DNA of 39,730 nucleotides from a virus: positions 1-39,730 of the IMG/VR virus record IMGVR_UViG_3300009431_000053, one strand, 5' to 3'. The notes beneath the pieces were generated by a model, which was given only the letters and a program-made list of their open reading frames with translations, was not told where the DNA came from and searched no databases. The position numbers were made by a program, and so were the translations under genes. Positions 29,380 through 37,534 of the stretch are shown here, in pieces (the first letter of the stretch is position 1; each line of letters starts with the position of its first letter).

Positions 29380-31491
29380 ATGAGTATTTTTGATGGTTTA
29401 TTTCGCCGAAAGAAAAAAAGTAAAGATGCATATCGAGAAATTCCACCAGAAGAAGCGATTGAATTGGATGGTGTTGATGAATCGTGGAGAGAACCATTAA
29501 AAATATCTCAAGATAAAATCCCTCCTTATTCGGGCATTGGATATATTCAATCTCCATATACGGATTTCTATACGAAACGATGGGGAATCAAACCCATCGA
29601 AGATTTGGGCAAGTATAGGGATATTGTGAGGAATGATCCGTGGGTTCAATCGAGTATTGCCGTTCAGATTCATTTGGGTCTACAAAAAGGATATGAATGG
29701 GAAGTTGATCCAGATCAAAAGAATGGGGAGAAGGTTCTGGATGATACAAACAGATTGTTCTCATTGATAAAAAATGAACTAGATCAACATATCCTTCCGG
29801 CCATAATGTCTGATATGATTGTGTATGGGTGCGCATACATTGAACTCGTTTATGGGGCAGAAAAGAAAGAAAGGAAATTGTCCAAAGAATCAAGGAAACA
29901 AAATGAATATATCGACATAAACGGAATAAAGCGAAGATGGGAAGGAAAAAAGGAAATTGACATTGAAGATGGTGAAATCCTACTTAACATTAAAGCACTC
30001 GACCCATATTATATGAGGGTTCGAAACGATAGTTTGGGAAATGTTTATGGATATTTACAAGTTTTGAGTTTCCCTCCTATTGCGTTCACTTGTGATAAGA
30101 TTGTTCAATTTCGATGGATGCCGAGAACCTTGAGCCATGAATCAGCATATGGCACGAGTGATTTAATGTCAATGGTTCGCACAGCGGAATTGATACGGGC
30201 ATGTGAAAATAATCTATATATTGGCTCACATACAATCGTTAGACCTCCTGTCATTTTCAAGGCAATGTCTGGAGATACTCGTCCTCTATCTGATCCAGAA
30301 TGGGAACGGGTTAAGGGAGCGAACGAATCTCGAAGGGCAGGGGATGATATTTATGCAATGGGAACGGATGTTCAACCCCAGGCGGAGCCAGGAGTGGCTA
30401 TGAATGCGATGATTGAGTTCTATAAATTATTACGGGAGGACCGAATTGTGGCGATGGGTGTCCCACGGAATATCATGGGCATTCCTGAAGGAAGTTCGCA
30501 CACAACAGCCGCAGTAAATTGGGATTCGTTCATTGTAAAGTTGCACGGACTTCAGCAGAGAATCGGAATCTATATTTTGCATAAGATTGTTTATCCAGGA
30601 TTAATTCGAATGGGGTGGAATCGAGAAGATTTGGAAGAATCAGGTTTACACATGGAATGGAATGATTTAGCGATACAAGATGAAAATATGGATACCAATA
30701 GAGCCATAAACGAGTTTAAGGCATTTGGAATAACCCTGAACGAATTTCGCAAAATGATACATCTCGAAGATGTCGATGAAGAAAAAGGAGACAAATTTTT
30801 ATTTGAGTTGAATCCACAGGACATGGATGGAGGCATGGGAGGAATGGGTGATTCAGAAGAAGTTCGAGACCCGATGAGAACTAAACGGGCGGGAATCACA
30901 TCAATGGGATTATCGAAGATTCAGCAACCGGAATTGATGAAAAAGGTGGTGGAAACCCCCGCTCCTGCGTGGGATCCCTATGAAGATATGTTCGAGAAAA
31001 TGATGGGCAATTGGGACGAGAAGAAGGCCTCAGATATTCCAGATAGTGAGATAACTAAATGGGTGACAATTAAGGGCAGAAAAGTACCAATTGGTGAAGA
31101 TGGAGAGATTCATAAGGACTATAATATGAAAGAAGAAAAACAAGAAGATAAGAAAGAAATAAAGGATATTATAAATAATTTTATGTCCGAGATGGAAGAA
31201 AAATATGATGAATTGAAATTAGAAATATACATTACAAAAGATAAATTAAATTTATCACGAATATCATTACCAAAAAATCAACGAGGAAGGGGAATAGGAG
31301 GAAAGGTGATGAAAAAATTAATTGATTTGGCAGATAAAGAAAAAAAAATAATAACATTAACTCCCTCCTCTGATTATGGGGGGACAGTATCAAGATTAAA
31401 GAAGTTTTACAAAACATTTGGATTTGTGGAGAACAAGGGGAGAAATAAGGATTTTGGGATAAAAGAAGATATGTATAGGGAATCAAAATAA
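29380..31491 (+). CDS. Portal protein with C-terminal GNAT-like acetyltransferase domain
   Basis: A 703-residue protein. Residues 1-530 form the portal, the dodecameric ring through which DNA is packaged: RWGIKPIEDLGKYRDIVRND near 70, YGTSDLMS near 262, and MGVPRNIMGIPEG near 365 are in the style of phage portals. A WVTIKGRKVPIGEDG linker (561-575) resembles segments that join viral head proteins to extra domains. Residues about 590-703 look like a GNAT N-acetyltransferase: RGRGIGG (635-641) is the acetyl-CoA loop and LKKFYKTFGF (673-682) its final helix and strand. The DNA for this tail is visibly more AT-rich, suggesting later acquisition. Confidence 0.7.
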   Translation: MSIFDGLFRRKKKSKDAYREIPPEEAIELDGVDESWREPLKISQDKIPPYSGIGYIQSPYTDFYTKRWGIKPIEDLGKYRDIVRNDPWVQSSIAVQIHLGLQKGYEWEVDPDQKNGEKVLDDTNRLFSLIKNELDQHILPAIMSDMIVYGCAYIELVYGAEKKERKLSKESRKQNEYIDINGIKRRWEGKKEIDIEDGEILLNIKALDPYYMRVRNDSLGNVYGYLQVLSFPPIAFTCDKIVQFRWMPRTLSHESAYGTSDLMSMVRTAELIRACENNLYIGSHTIVRPPVIFKAMSGDTRPLSDPEWERVKGANESRRAGDDIYAMGTDVQPQAEPGVAMNAMIEFYKLLREDRIVAMGVPRNIMGIPEGSSHTTAAVNWDSFIVKLHGLQQRIGIYILHKIVYPGLIRMGWNREDLEESGLHMEWNDLAIQDENMDTNRAINEFKAFGITLNEFRKMIHLEDVDEEKGDKFLFELNPQDMDGGMGGMGDSEEVRDPMRTKRAGITSMGLSKIQQPELMKKVVETPAPAWDPYEDMFEKMMGNWDEKKASDIPDSEITKWVTIKGRKVPIGEDGEIHKDYNMKEEKQEDKKEIKDIINNFMSEMEEKYDELKLEIYITKDKLNLSRISLPKNQRGRGIGGKVMKKLIDLADKEKKIITLTPSSDYGGTVSRLKKFYKTFGFVENKGRNKDFGIKEDMYRESK

Positions 31492-31519
31492 ATATATCTA
31501 AAAATAAAAGTTGAAGAAA

Positions 31520-32173
31520 ATGACAGTTGATCTTTTTGTTGTATCTGCTATTTCTGCCGGAGTGGATCGGGTTAAGTCAGTTGTCGGCCCCGCCACGATA
31601 ACAACTCCTATGCATGTGGATGTTGATGCCACGGAAACACGTAGAAGGAAGGTTCAGGAATGGGTTATCTCAAATGTTCATCACATAAAAACCGTTCCTT
31701 CATCAAAGGAAAGAGCAGTAAGATTATTGATGTCAAAGGGCATAAATGAAGGATGGTCAAAACCCAAAATAATTGAACAGTTAAAAACACAATTTGGGGT
31801 ATCGCCAGGAAATGCGAAAAGAATGGTGATAACAGAAGTTCGGAGAGCATATCAGTGGGCATTCAGGAAAACGGCATATATGAATGGTTATCGCAATGTA
31901 AAATTCCGAATACATCCTGGAGCTTGTAAAAAATGTATACCTTTAAATGGTCGGATATTTCCCATCACAGATGACCCTATTCCCGTTCATCCCAATTGTA
32001 GATGTTGGTTGGAATTGGTGAACATTGGATATATATCCCCCGTTCCGAAAAAGTTGGTTTCCGTTCCCAAATTTGATATATTTGACAAAACACTCCAACG
32101 AAATATGGAGCAATTGATAAGAGATATTATTCAAAATTTTGAGTTGATTCCTCCACCACAAGAAAAAATATAG
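31520..32173 (+). CDS. MuF-like minor head protein
   Basis: A 217-residue protein of the phage Mu gpF head-morphogenesis type. The C-terminal half carries the signature ACKKCIPLNGRIFPI, then HPNCRCWLEL, the conserved Cys/His core of the family. The N-terminal part is helical and probably contacts the portal. It follows the portal gene, the standard position. The ATG at 31520 is chosen over a TTG at 31511; neither has a strong ribosome site. Confidence 0.7.
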   Translation: MTVDLFVVSAISAGVDRVKSVVGPATITTPMHVDVDATETRRRKVQEWVISNVHHIKTVPSSKERAVRLLMSKGINEGWSKPKIIEQLKTQFGVSPGNAKRMVITEVRRAYQWAFRKTAYMNGYRNVKFRIHPGACKKCIPLNGRIFPITDDPIPVHPNCRCWLELVNIGYISPVPKKLVSVPKFDIFDKTLQRNMEQLIRDIIQNFELIPPPQEKI

Positions 32174-32180
32174 AGATAAA

Positions 32181-32210
32181 TTTTAAATATGATACATTAC
32201 AATATATCAT
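32181..32210 (+). promoter_or_regulatory. Promoter of the protease/capsid genes with inverted repeat
   Basis: A TTTTAAATAT TATA box (32181-32190) is followed by ATGATA (32189-32194) and TATCAT (32205-32210), a 6-bp inverted repeat near the expected transcription start. Confidence 0.4.
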
Positions 32211-32227
32211 TATCCTTAGGGATAACG

Positions 32228-32274
32228 GAGACATTTGAATAAATTCATTTTTGTTCTATATATTCAGGTGTCTC
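32228..32274 (+). promoter_or_regulatory. 14-pair leader hairpin ending at the protease start codon
   Basis: GAGACATTTGAATA (32228-32241) pairs with TATTCAGGTGTCTC (32261-32274) as 12 Watson-Crick and 2 G-U pairs, with a 19-nt loop. The 5' arm contains the GGAG ribosome site (32227-32230) and the 3' arm ends one base before the ATG at 32276. Confidence 0.55.
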
Positions 32275-32275
32275 T

Positions 32276-33271
32276 ATGTCGAAGGAAAAAATAGCTATAA
32301 TACCAAGTTGGAGAGTTCCATTCGAATCATCGGAAAAAACCTCTTTCTCTGAAATATGGGATGAGAACGATGAAACATATCCTTTTGTTGCACGGATAAT
32401 TGATACAACTGTGAATGCGAATCGTTGGGCAATTCCAGAAACGGAAATCGATAAAATCATTGAACAGATTGCTGGAACACAGTTAAGGATTGACCACTCC
32501 AAAAATAAAGTTAGAGAAATAATCGGAGGATTTACTTCCGCAAAAAGAGATGGGAAATCTATAATTGCCACGGGATTTATTTCTGATAGATATGTGGCGA
32601 AATTGATTCATGATGGGGCAGTTACTGATTTTTCTGTTTCAGCAGTTCCCAAACATTCCGAATGTTCGGTATGTGGAAAATCTGCCGACAATGGAAAGAA
32701 TTGTAAGTGCAAGAATGCCCATCAAATAATCAAGGATGTCAATCTAAAAGAGGTATCTATTGTTACGGATGGGGCTTACGATAATGCCAAAATTATCCCA
32801 TTCTCTGCATCATTTGATGAATATTACGAGAAAAAATCTTATGAATCGAAATGTAAAATTTCGGAGGAGATTAAAGTGTCTGAAAAAGATGAAAAAGAAA
32901 AAGATGAAAACGAAGATTATGCCGCACTGAAAAAGAAATATGCACAGGTGAAGGCCGAGCTTGATGAGTATCGAGAGAAACTCAAGAAAGGAGAGGACGA
33001 AAAAGAGAAGAAAGAAGATAAGAAAGAGGCGGAGGATGATGATGATGAGGAAGAGGAGGAGGAAGCCAAAAAATCATCAATTGATTCTCTAAAACGGGAG
33101 AACTCCCAGCTCAAAGAAGCATTGAGCAAAGTCCCCCCGCCTTCACAGGGGCATGTAAATCCTTCAGATGAGGCAACAGGAAGCATTGATCGAGTCACAA
33201 AAGAATGGTATGCGTGGCTCGAAGAAAAAGGATATGACATGCGAGAGTATAGCGCATGGAGAGGTGATTAA
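32276..33271 (+). CDS. HK97-type prohead protease fused to scaffold
   Basis: A 331-residue protein. Residues 1-180 are a prohead serine protease: His 74 in LRIDHSK, the nucleophile in DFSVSAV (120-122), and the closing LKEVSIVTDGAYDNAKI block typical of the family. A short Cys-rich loop (CSVCGKSADNGKNCKC, 130-145) is inserted before that block. Residues 195-290 are a long acidic and basic coiled coil ending in a Pro-rich hinge, a built-in scaffolding domain. The enzyme would trim the capsid proteins after assembly. Its start lies behind a stem-loop that may control translation. Confidence 0.75.
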   Translation: MSKEKIAIIPSWRVPFESSEKTSFSEIWDENDETYPFVARIIDTTVNANRWAIPETEIDKIIEQIAGTQLRIDHSKNKVREIIGGFTSAKRDGKSIIATGFISDRYVAKLIHDGAVTDFSVSAVPKHSECSVCGKSADNGKNCKCKNAHQIIKDVNLKEVSIVTDGAYDNAKIIPFSASFDEYYEKKSYESKCKISEEIKVSEKDEKEKDENEDYAALKKKYAQVKAELDEYREKLKKGEDEKEKKEDKKEAEDDDDEEEEEEAKKSSIDSLKRENSQLKEALSKVPPPSQGHVNPSDEATGSIDRVTKEWYAWLEEKGYDMREYSAWRGD

Positions 33272-33273
33272 AA

Positions 33274-33744
33274 ATGGTTCAAGCAGGAAACCTTTACGAG
33301 CAATCCGGATATAACTGTGCGAGTGGTCCGGTGGACATAAACCCGCAAAATAGACATGCATTCGCTCGACCGGATGAAAATTATGTTGCGGTGGGACTGA
33401 CAGCGGGATTAATTGTTGCTCGTTCGGCGGTCGTTCTGAATCAAATTGCATTGGCTGGAAATGCCGATGCCGAATGGAGAGGAGTTTTAATCGAAGATCA
33501 ACTTCTCCAAGCAAACGGGATATATAACAGGGATCGTCCCTTGACATATACCACAGATGGACAAATTAGATGTTTGGCAGGGGAAGCCCTTGCGGATGAC
33601 ACATTGGTTTGTTCAGATGCAACAGGCAGATTGAGACCGTGGGTTGTGGGAGTGGATGCGGCTATGTCCTTGATGGGCAGAACGAAATCATCTTGCACGG
33701 CGGCAGGGGAATGGGTTGAAATGGTCTTGAATGAGGGAGGCTGA
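33274..33744 (+). CDS. Probable capsid decoration protein
   Basis: A 156-residue beta-rich protein between the protease and the capsid gene. The AGLTAGLIVARSAVVLN opening, a repeated hydrophobic/Gly pattern and the AGEWVEMVLN ending resemble head-stabilising decoration proteins of the DUF2190 or lambda gpD position. It would bind the outside of the expanded capsid. Confidence 0.6.
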   Translation: MVQAGNLYEQSGYNCASGPVDINPQNRHAFARPDENYVAVGLTAGLIVARSAVVLNQIALAGNADAEWRGVLIEDQLLQANGIYNRDRPLTYTTDGQIRCLAGEALADDTLVCSDATGRLRPWVVGVDAAMSLMGRTKSSCTAAGEWVEMVLNEGG

Positions 33745-33749
33745 TTGAG

Positions 33750-34664
33750 ATGCCAATAACACCGAACAACACAGGGACATGGGACAACAATGCCATAAAA
33801 TTCCCTGAACTTACACAGAAGATCGTCGAGACCCCTATGGATGGGTTTGACATGAGAACATTACTTCAATATCACAGGGCGAAATCCGATCGTGTGATTG
33901 TTCCAATCGAGGAAGCGTGTTCTACGGCAGTCGTGGATAGAGTAGGTCAGGGAGCCGAAATACCCTTGATGTTCTCACCCATCGAAGGCCAAGAAATCGT
34001 CACCTATAAAATTGGTCGGGGATATATGATCACGCACGAAATGGCACAGTATCAGCAGATACCTGTTATTGAGCATAGACTTAAACGTCTGGCACTTGAG
34101 ATGAAAAATACTGCCAATATAGATGTGATAACTGCTATTGGTGCGGGTGTTCCTGTAGCAAATATCATCGCCTGTACGGGAACAAGCCTGGGAAACGATG
34201 GAACGGTTTTCACGATTGCGGGAACAATCGGACAGTATGACATCACAAACGGAATACGAATTTTGGAGGAGAACTATAAAGGTTTGAAGGAAAAAATTGT
34301 ATTCTTGGTGAATCCAATAGGAAAACAACAGGTTTCACGATTGCCACATTATTCGTCAAAGAATCAATATGGTAAATCGGCATATATGGATGGAATGAGG
34401 GGTTCAATTGAAGGAACACAGGTGATAGTTTCGAATTTGGTTCCAGCAAATACGGCTTTTCTCATTGCCACGGATCCAAAATCATGGAGAACCGGACAAT
34501 ATACCCCCGTCGGATTCTTCATTGAATCCAGACCTCTGGAAGTTCTCAATCGACCCGTTGAACATCGAGATGGATTCCAGGTATTCTCTGTTTGGGAATA
34601 TGGCGTGGGAATCACATATGGCGAGGGGATTGTGAAACTGACCTTTGGTGGAGCATCGTCATAA
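33750..34664 (+). CDS. Major capsid protein, HK97 fold
   Basis: A 304-residue protein that forms the shell. Its position after protease/scaffold and decoration genes, the N-terminal arm, the long spine helix (residues about 105-130), the central ITNGIRILEENYKGLKEKIV domain and the C-terminal strands (FQVFSVWEYGVGITYGEGIV) fit the HK97 capsid fold. It is followed by a strong hairpin terminator, consistent with high expression as a unit with the upstream genes. The start follows GAGGGAGGCTGATTGAG. Confidence 0.75.
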   Translation: MPITPNNTGTWDNNAIKFPELTQKIVETPMDGFDMRTLLQYHRAKSDRVIVPIEEACSTAVVDRVGQGAEIPLMFSPIEGQEIVTYKIGRGYMITHEMAQYQQIPVIEHRLKRLALEMKNTANIDVITAIGAGVPVANIIACTGTSLGNDGTVFTIAGTIGQYDITNGIRILEENYKGLKEKIVFLVNPIGKQQVSRLPHYSSKNQYGKSAYMDGMRGSIEGTQVIVSNLVPANTAFLIATDPKSWRTGQYTPVGFFIESRPLEVLNRPVEHRDGFQVFSVWEYGVGITYGEGIVKLTFGGASS

Positions 34665-34682
34665 ATCAAATATTGAATTCTG

Positions 34683-34722
34683 AATATGGGGGATTTTTAT
34701 CCCCCATATTTTTATTTTATTT
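34683..34722 (+). terminator. Hairpin and T-rich terminator after the capsid gene
   Basis: A perfect 12-bp inverted repeat (34683-34694 and 34699-34710; AATATGGGGGAT) with a TTTT loop is followed by a T-rich tract. It resembles a bacterial intrinsic terminator; in an archaeal context the T-tract itself may end transcription and the hairpin may protect the mRNA end. Confidence 0.65.
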
Positions 34723-34744
34723 ACGATTTTTATGGAGACATAAA

Positions 34745-35218
34745 ATGGTTGTTGTTGTTGGAGACTTAGTAACATTTATGAATGGGTCCGGACCTGTTGG
34801 AAATCAATATACTTTTTTCCGAATATATGAAATTCATGAGGATACTGTATCGAGATATTTTGATATGGCAGACCATTGGGCGAATGAACAAATTTCTACA
34901 ACAACACAAACAAGTAAAGCCAATTTATATGATGATTTAATTTTAACCGAAGGGGCATTGAGATTAACCGAACATATCTATAGTGAGGTCATGGCAACAG
35001 GATTTTCGTATTCCACTCTTCAATTTTCAGTTCAAACGGGAACTTTTCCTCAGGTCCTACAATCTCGTTGTGATGCCTACAAAAAACAGAAAGATGAATT
35101 GTTGGGGATGTTGAAAAAGAGAATTGATGTATCACAACAAACTCAATGGGATGATAACCCTTATGGAATTGTAGGAGATAATTTCCATCAAACTGCACCT
35201 TGGAGGGGAGGGTTATGA
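34745..35218 (+). CDS. Probable head-tail connector protein
   Basis: A 157-residue protein immediately downstream of the capsid transcription end, with an ATGGAGACATAAA start. It is mainly helical with a LILTEGALRLTEHIYSE segment, in the style of gp6/gp15-type adaptor proteins that bind the portal. The identification rests on its place in the capsid-connector-tail gene order. Confidence 0.45.
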   Translation: MVVVVGDLVTFMNGSGPVGNQYTFFRIYEIHEDTVSRYFDMADHWANEQISTTTQTSKANLYDDLILTEGALRLTEHIYSEVMATGFSYSTLQFSVQTGTFPQVLQSRCDAYKKQKDELLGMLKKRIDVSQQTQWDDNPYGIVGDNFHQTAPWRGGL

Positions 35219-35484
35219 TTGAAGTTGTCACGGTTTTGACCGCCTTAATCTCTGTTTTGGGGGGAATGATTGCGGGAGGCGGTGGTGGATTGATGATGGT
35301 GAAATATCGCTTGGATCAGACAGAAAGATTAAATGTTCAGCAAGAGCAAGAATTACACAAGATCAGAAATTCATTAAGGGTCGTGAATCGTCATACAAGA
35401 GATATTTTAACATATCTTCGACATCGAGACCCAGAAAATACATTCTGGATGGAGGGTCTCAAGGATGACGTTAAGAATCCATGA
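35215..35484 (+). CDS. Membrane-anchored coiled-coil protein
   Basis: An 89-residue protein. Residues 3-30 form one transmembrane helix (VVTVLTALISVLGGMIAG and a Gly-rich stretch); residues 35-75 are a coiled coil. It is an odd member of a connector block, because most structural adaptors are soluble. It might be a holin-like or membrane-tethering protein. It overlaps the genes on both sides (ATGA upstream, 20 nt downstream). Confidence 0.5.
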   Translation: MIEVVTVLTALISVLGGMIAGGGGGLMMVKYRLDQTERLNVQQEQELHKIRNSLRVVNRHTRDILTYLRHRDPENTFWMEGLKDDVKNP

Positions 35485-35893
35485 GATATTCCGAGATCGG
35501 TTGGAAGTAATTCACACATTCTATAAGGGGAAAACCGTTACTTTGGTTTTTGTGAATGATAGTGGAATTTATACAAATTACGGCGGGTCGGAAAAAGATT
35601 TGGAGATAAAAGAAACTGTCAAAGCAATAATATCCCCTGTCAAAAATTCGAAGATTTGGGGGAATATTGCTATAGTTGGAGCCTCGGATTTGGAAGTCGT
35701 TATTTGGGAAGCAGATTTAAAACCCGAATTGGTTGAGCAGTTCTTTGTTTTCAATAATTACGATAATATCAAGGTCATAATTGATGAGTTATATTTTAGG
35801 GTGATTGAAATTCGCTCACCCGAAGATGTTGATAATGAAGTTCCATATTGGCATATGCTGTTGAGAAAATTGATAACGGAGGTGCTGGCATGA
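35465..35893 (+). CDS. Probable head-closure or connector protein
   Basis: A 142-residue beta-rich protein beginning MTLRIHEIFRDRLEVI. Alternating strands (KTVTLVFVND, IAIVGASDLEVVIW) fit the small beta-barrel stopper proteins that cap the connector after packaging. No strict signature is visible. It overlaps its neighbours at both ends. Confidence 0.45.
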   Translation: MTLRIHEIFRDRLEVIHTFYKGKTVTLVFVNDSGIYTNYGGSEKDLEIKETVKAIISPVKNSKIWGNIAIVGASDLEVVIWEADLKPELVEQFFVFNNYDNIKVIIDELYFRVIEIRSPEDVDNEVPYWHMLLRKLITEVLA

Positions 35894-36297
35894 TAACAAT
35901 GAAAGTATCTTCCACGGATTTATCACAATATGCCAAAAAATATCGACAACGACAAAACGAGGCACTTGATCATTTTATAGCATGGTTAAAGGAAGAAATG
36001 ACAGGAACCTTGGGCGAGATAAAAAGTGAATTTCCCAAAAAATCAGGAAAAACAGCGGAAGGAATAACTTTGGAAGTGGGGCACGGTTATTTTGCTCTTC
36101 GGGCGGATTCGATGGTTGTTCTTTATATTGAGCATGGAACTTCTGCTCATGGTCCAGTAACAGCGAAGGCACTCCATTTTTTCATTGATGATAAGGAAAT
36201 TTTCACTCGATGGGTTCAAGGAATCCAACCGCATAATATCATAAAAAGAGCAAGTCAAAGATTATTTCAACGATTGCAGGAGGCGGTTGGCATATGA
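35890..36297 (+). CDS. HK97 gp10-like neck / tail-completion protein
   Basis: A 135-residue protein. The pattern IEHGTSAHGPVTAKALHFFI followed by IQPHNIIKRA matches the conserved 'Y-x-E-x-G-T' core and C-terminal helix of the HK97 gp10 family. It starts at ATG 35890, an ATGA overlap. Members of this family join head and tail. It is followed by the tail-terminator-like gene. Confidence 0.6.
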   Translation: MITMKVSSTDLSQYAKKYRQRQNEALDHFIAWLKEEMTGTLGEIKSEFPKKSGKTAEGITLEVGHGYFALRADSMVVLYIEHGTSAHGPVTAKALHFFIDDKEIFTRWVQGIQPHNIIKRASQRLFQRLQEAVGI

Positions 36298-36770
36298 ATA
36301 TATCCGTTATCGACGTAGTTAAATCATTGATTGCATATTTGGAATCCAAAGCCGTAGGGGATTCTGATTTGGAAGATCATATTTACACACATCCTCAAGA
36401 GGAAAGAACTAATAAATATAAAAAATTTATTGTCTTGGGTTATGAGGTGGATCCTGCGCCCTATGAATTGGGTGATACTCAAACACAAACAATCATCACA
36501 TTCAATATTATCTTGGGTTTTAGAGATAATACAATGTCGTTATCCGGAACTGAAAAGGAATTGGGTGATACATTTTTTTATGATTATGCGCGATATTTAC
36601 GAAGTCGAGAATTTCGGGTATATATGGCAGGATTGGGAATTAAAGTTCCTCCCCATCACATTACAAGAGAGTGGCATTTAGACTTTGACCATAATTTAGA
36701 AGGATTGAGAAAATATAATATAACTTTAAAACTCTTAACATACATTGAAACATTGGAAGATATACCATGA
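36294..36770 (+). CDS. Probable tail terminator protein
   Basis: A 158-residue alpha/beta protein in the position just before the tail tube genes. A helix (VIDVVKSLIAYLESK) leads into beta strands (TQTIITFNIILGF), as in gpU-like terminators that cap the growing tail tube. It overlaps the upstream gene by ATGA. Confidence 0.5.
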   Translation: MNISVIDVVKSLIAYLESKAVGDSDLEDHIYTHPQEERTNKYKKFIVLGYEVDPAPYELGDTQTQTIITFNIILGFRDNTMSLSGTEKELGDTFFYDYARYLRSREFRVYMAGLGIKVPPHHITREWHLDFDHNLEGLRKYNITLKLLTYIETLEDIP

Positions 36771-36779
36771 GGTGAGATA

Positions 36780-37523
36780 ATGGAAGATTCATACGCAGGA
36801 TGGAATAACTATGTAATCGTTGAACGCACGACAGAATGTCCCGTGGGAACTGTGATAACCGATGATGGAGAATCTGATGGAAATATAGTGTATCGTAATG
36901 GAATATATTATTTATCCTCTGCTTTTGCGGCTCCATATGATACATGGATTCCCACTGTTACGGGCTGGCAGATAGATGTGGAAACGGGCGAAATCCGATA
37001 TTATGCGGCTTCAGGTGTATTGGCTGAATATTTTACACCGATGCAAAGAGCCATCGGGAAAGTTAAAAATATTCGAATAACGAACGAGAGAACAGTTGAG
37101 AAAGATCGGGCATTGGGTGAGATTCATGCCGTTGATTTAAAATCACAACAGTTCGATGTTAATTTCGAGATGCCAAAAACTTTCATTGACAAAAGAAAGA
37201 TTGCGGCCATTTCTCGAACTTCTCCTTTAGAAAATCAGGCAGGATTTGGCGGACCTGGAGTTGTTTCAATCCCAAGAAGGTGGGAACCATATGCACAGAG
37301 TTGGTATCTTGTTATAGTTTATCAATGGGATGCAAGTTCGGATTCTGATAATGTAGCAAGAATTTTGATAATGCCGTGTGCCAAATTCTCCAAATATGAA
37401 ACATCAGCAGAGAACGATAAATTACAGGCAATTTCATTATCCGGAAGTGCCACATATGTATTTTATCTCCCTGATGATTCAGTAAATATTGAGGATTATA
37501 CACCGACGGGGACTCCGCCATAG
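36780..37523 (+). CDS. Tail tube-like protein, paralog 1
   Basis: A 247-residue protein and the simplest of three tandem relatives. Shared blocks with the next two genes: NGIYYLSSAFAAPYD, WQIDVETGEIRYY, YFTPMQRAIGKVKNI, a TFIDKRKIA segment, a WYLVIVYQW strand and LSGSATYV near the end. The place before the chaperones and tape measure identifies it as the likely main tube subunit. It starts after GAGGTGAGATA. Confidence 0.6.
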   Translation: MEDSYAGWNNYVIVERTTECPVGTVITDDGESDGNIVYRNGIYYLSSAFAAPYDTWIPTVTGWQIDVETGEIRYYAASGVLAEYFTPMQRAIGKVKNIRITNERTVEKDRALGEIHAVDLKSQQFDVNFEMPKTFIDKRKIAAISRTSPLENQAGFGGPGVVSIPRRWEPYAQSWYLVIVYQWDASSDSDNVARILIMPCAKFSKYETSAENDKLQAISLSGSATYVFYLPDDSVNIEDYTPTGTPP

Positions 37524-37534
37524 GAGGATCCCAA

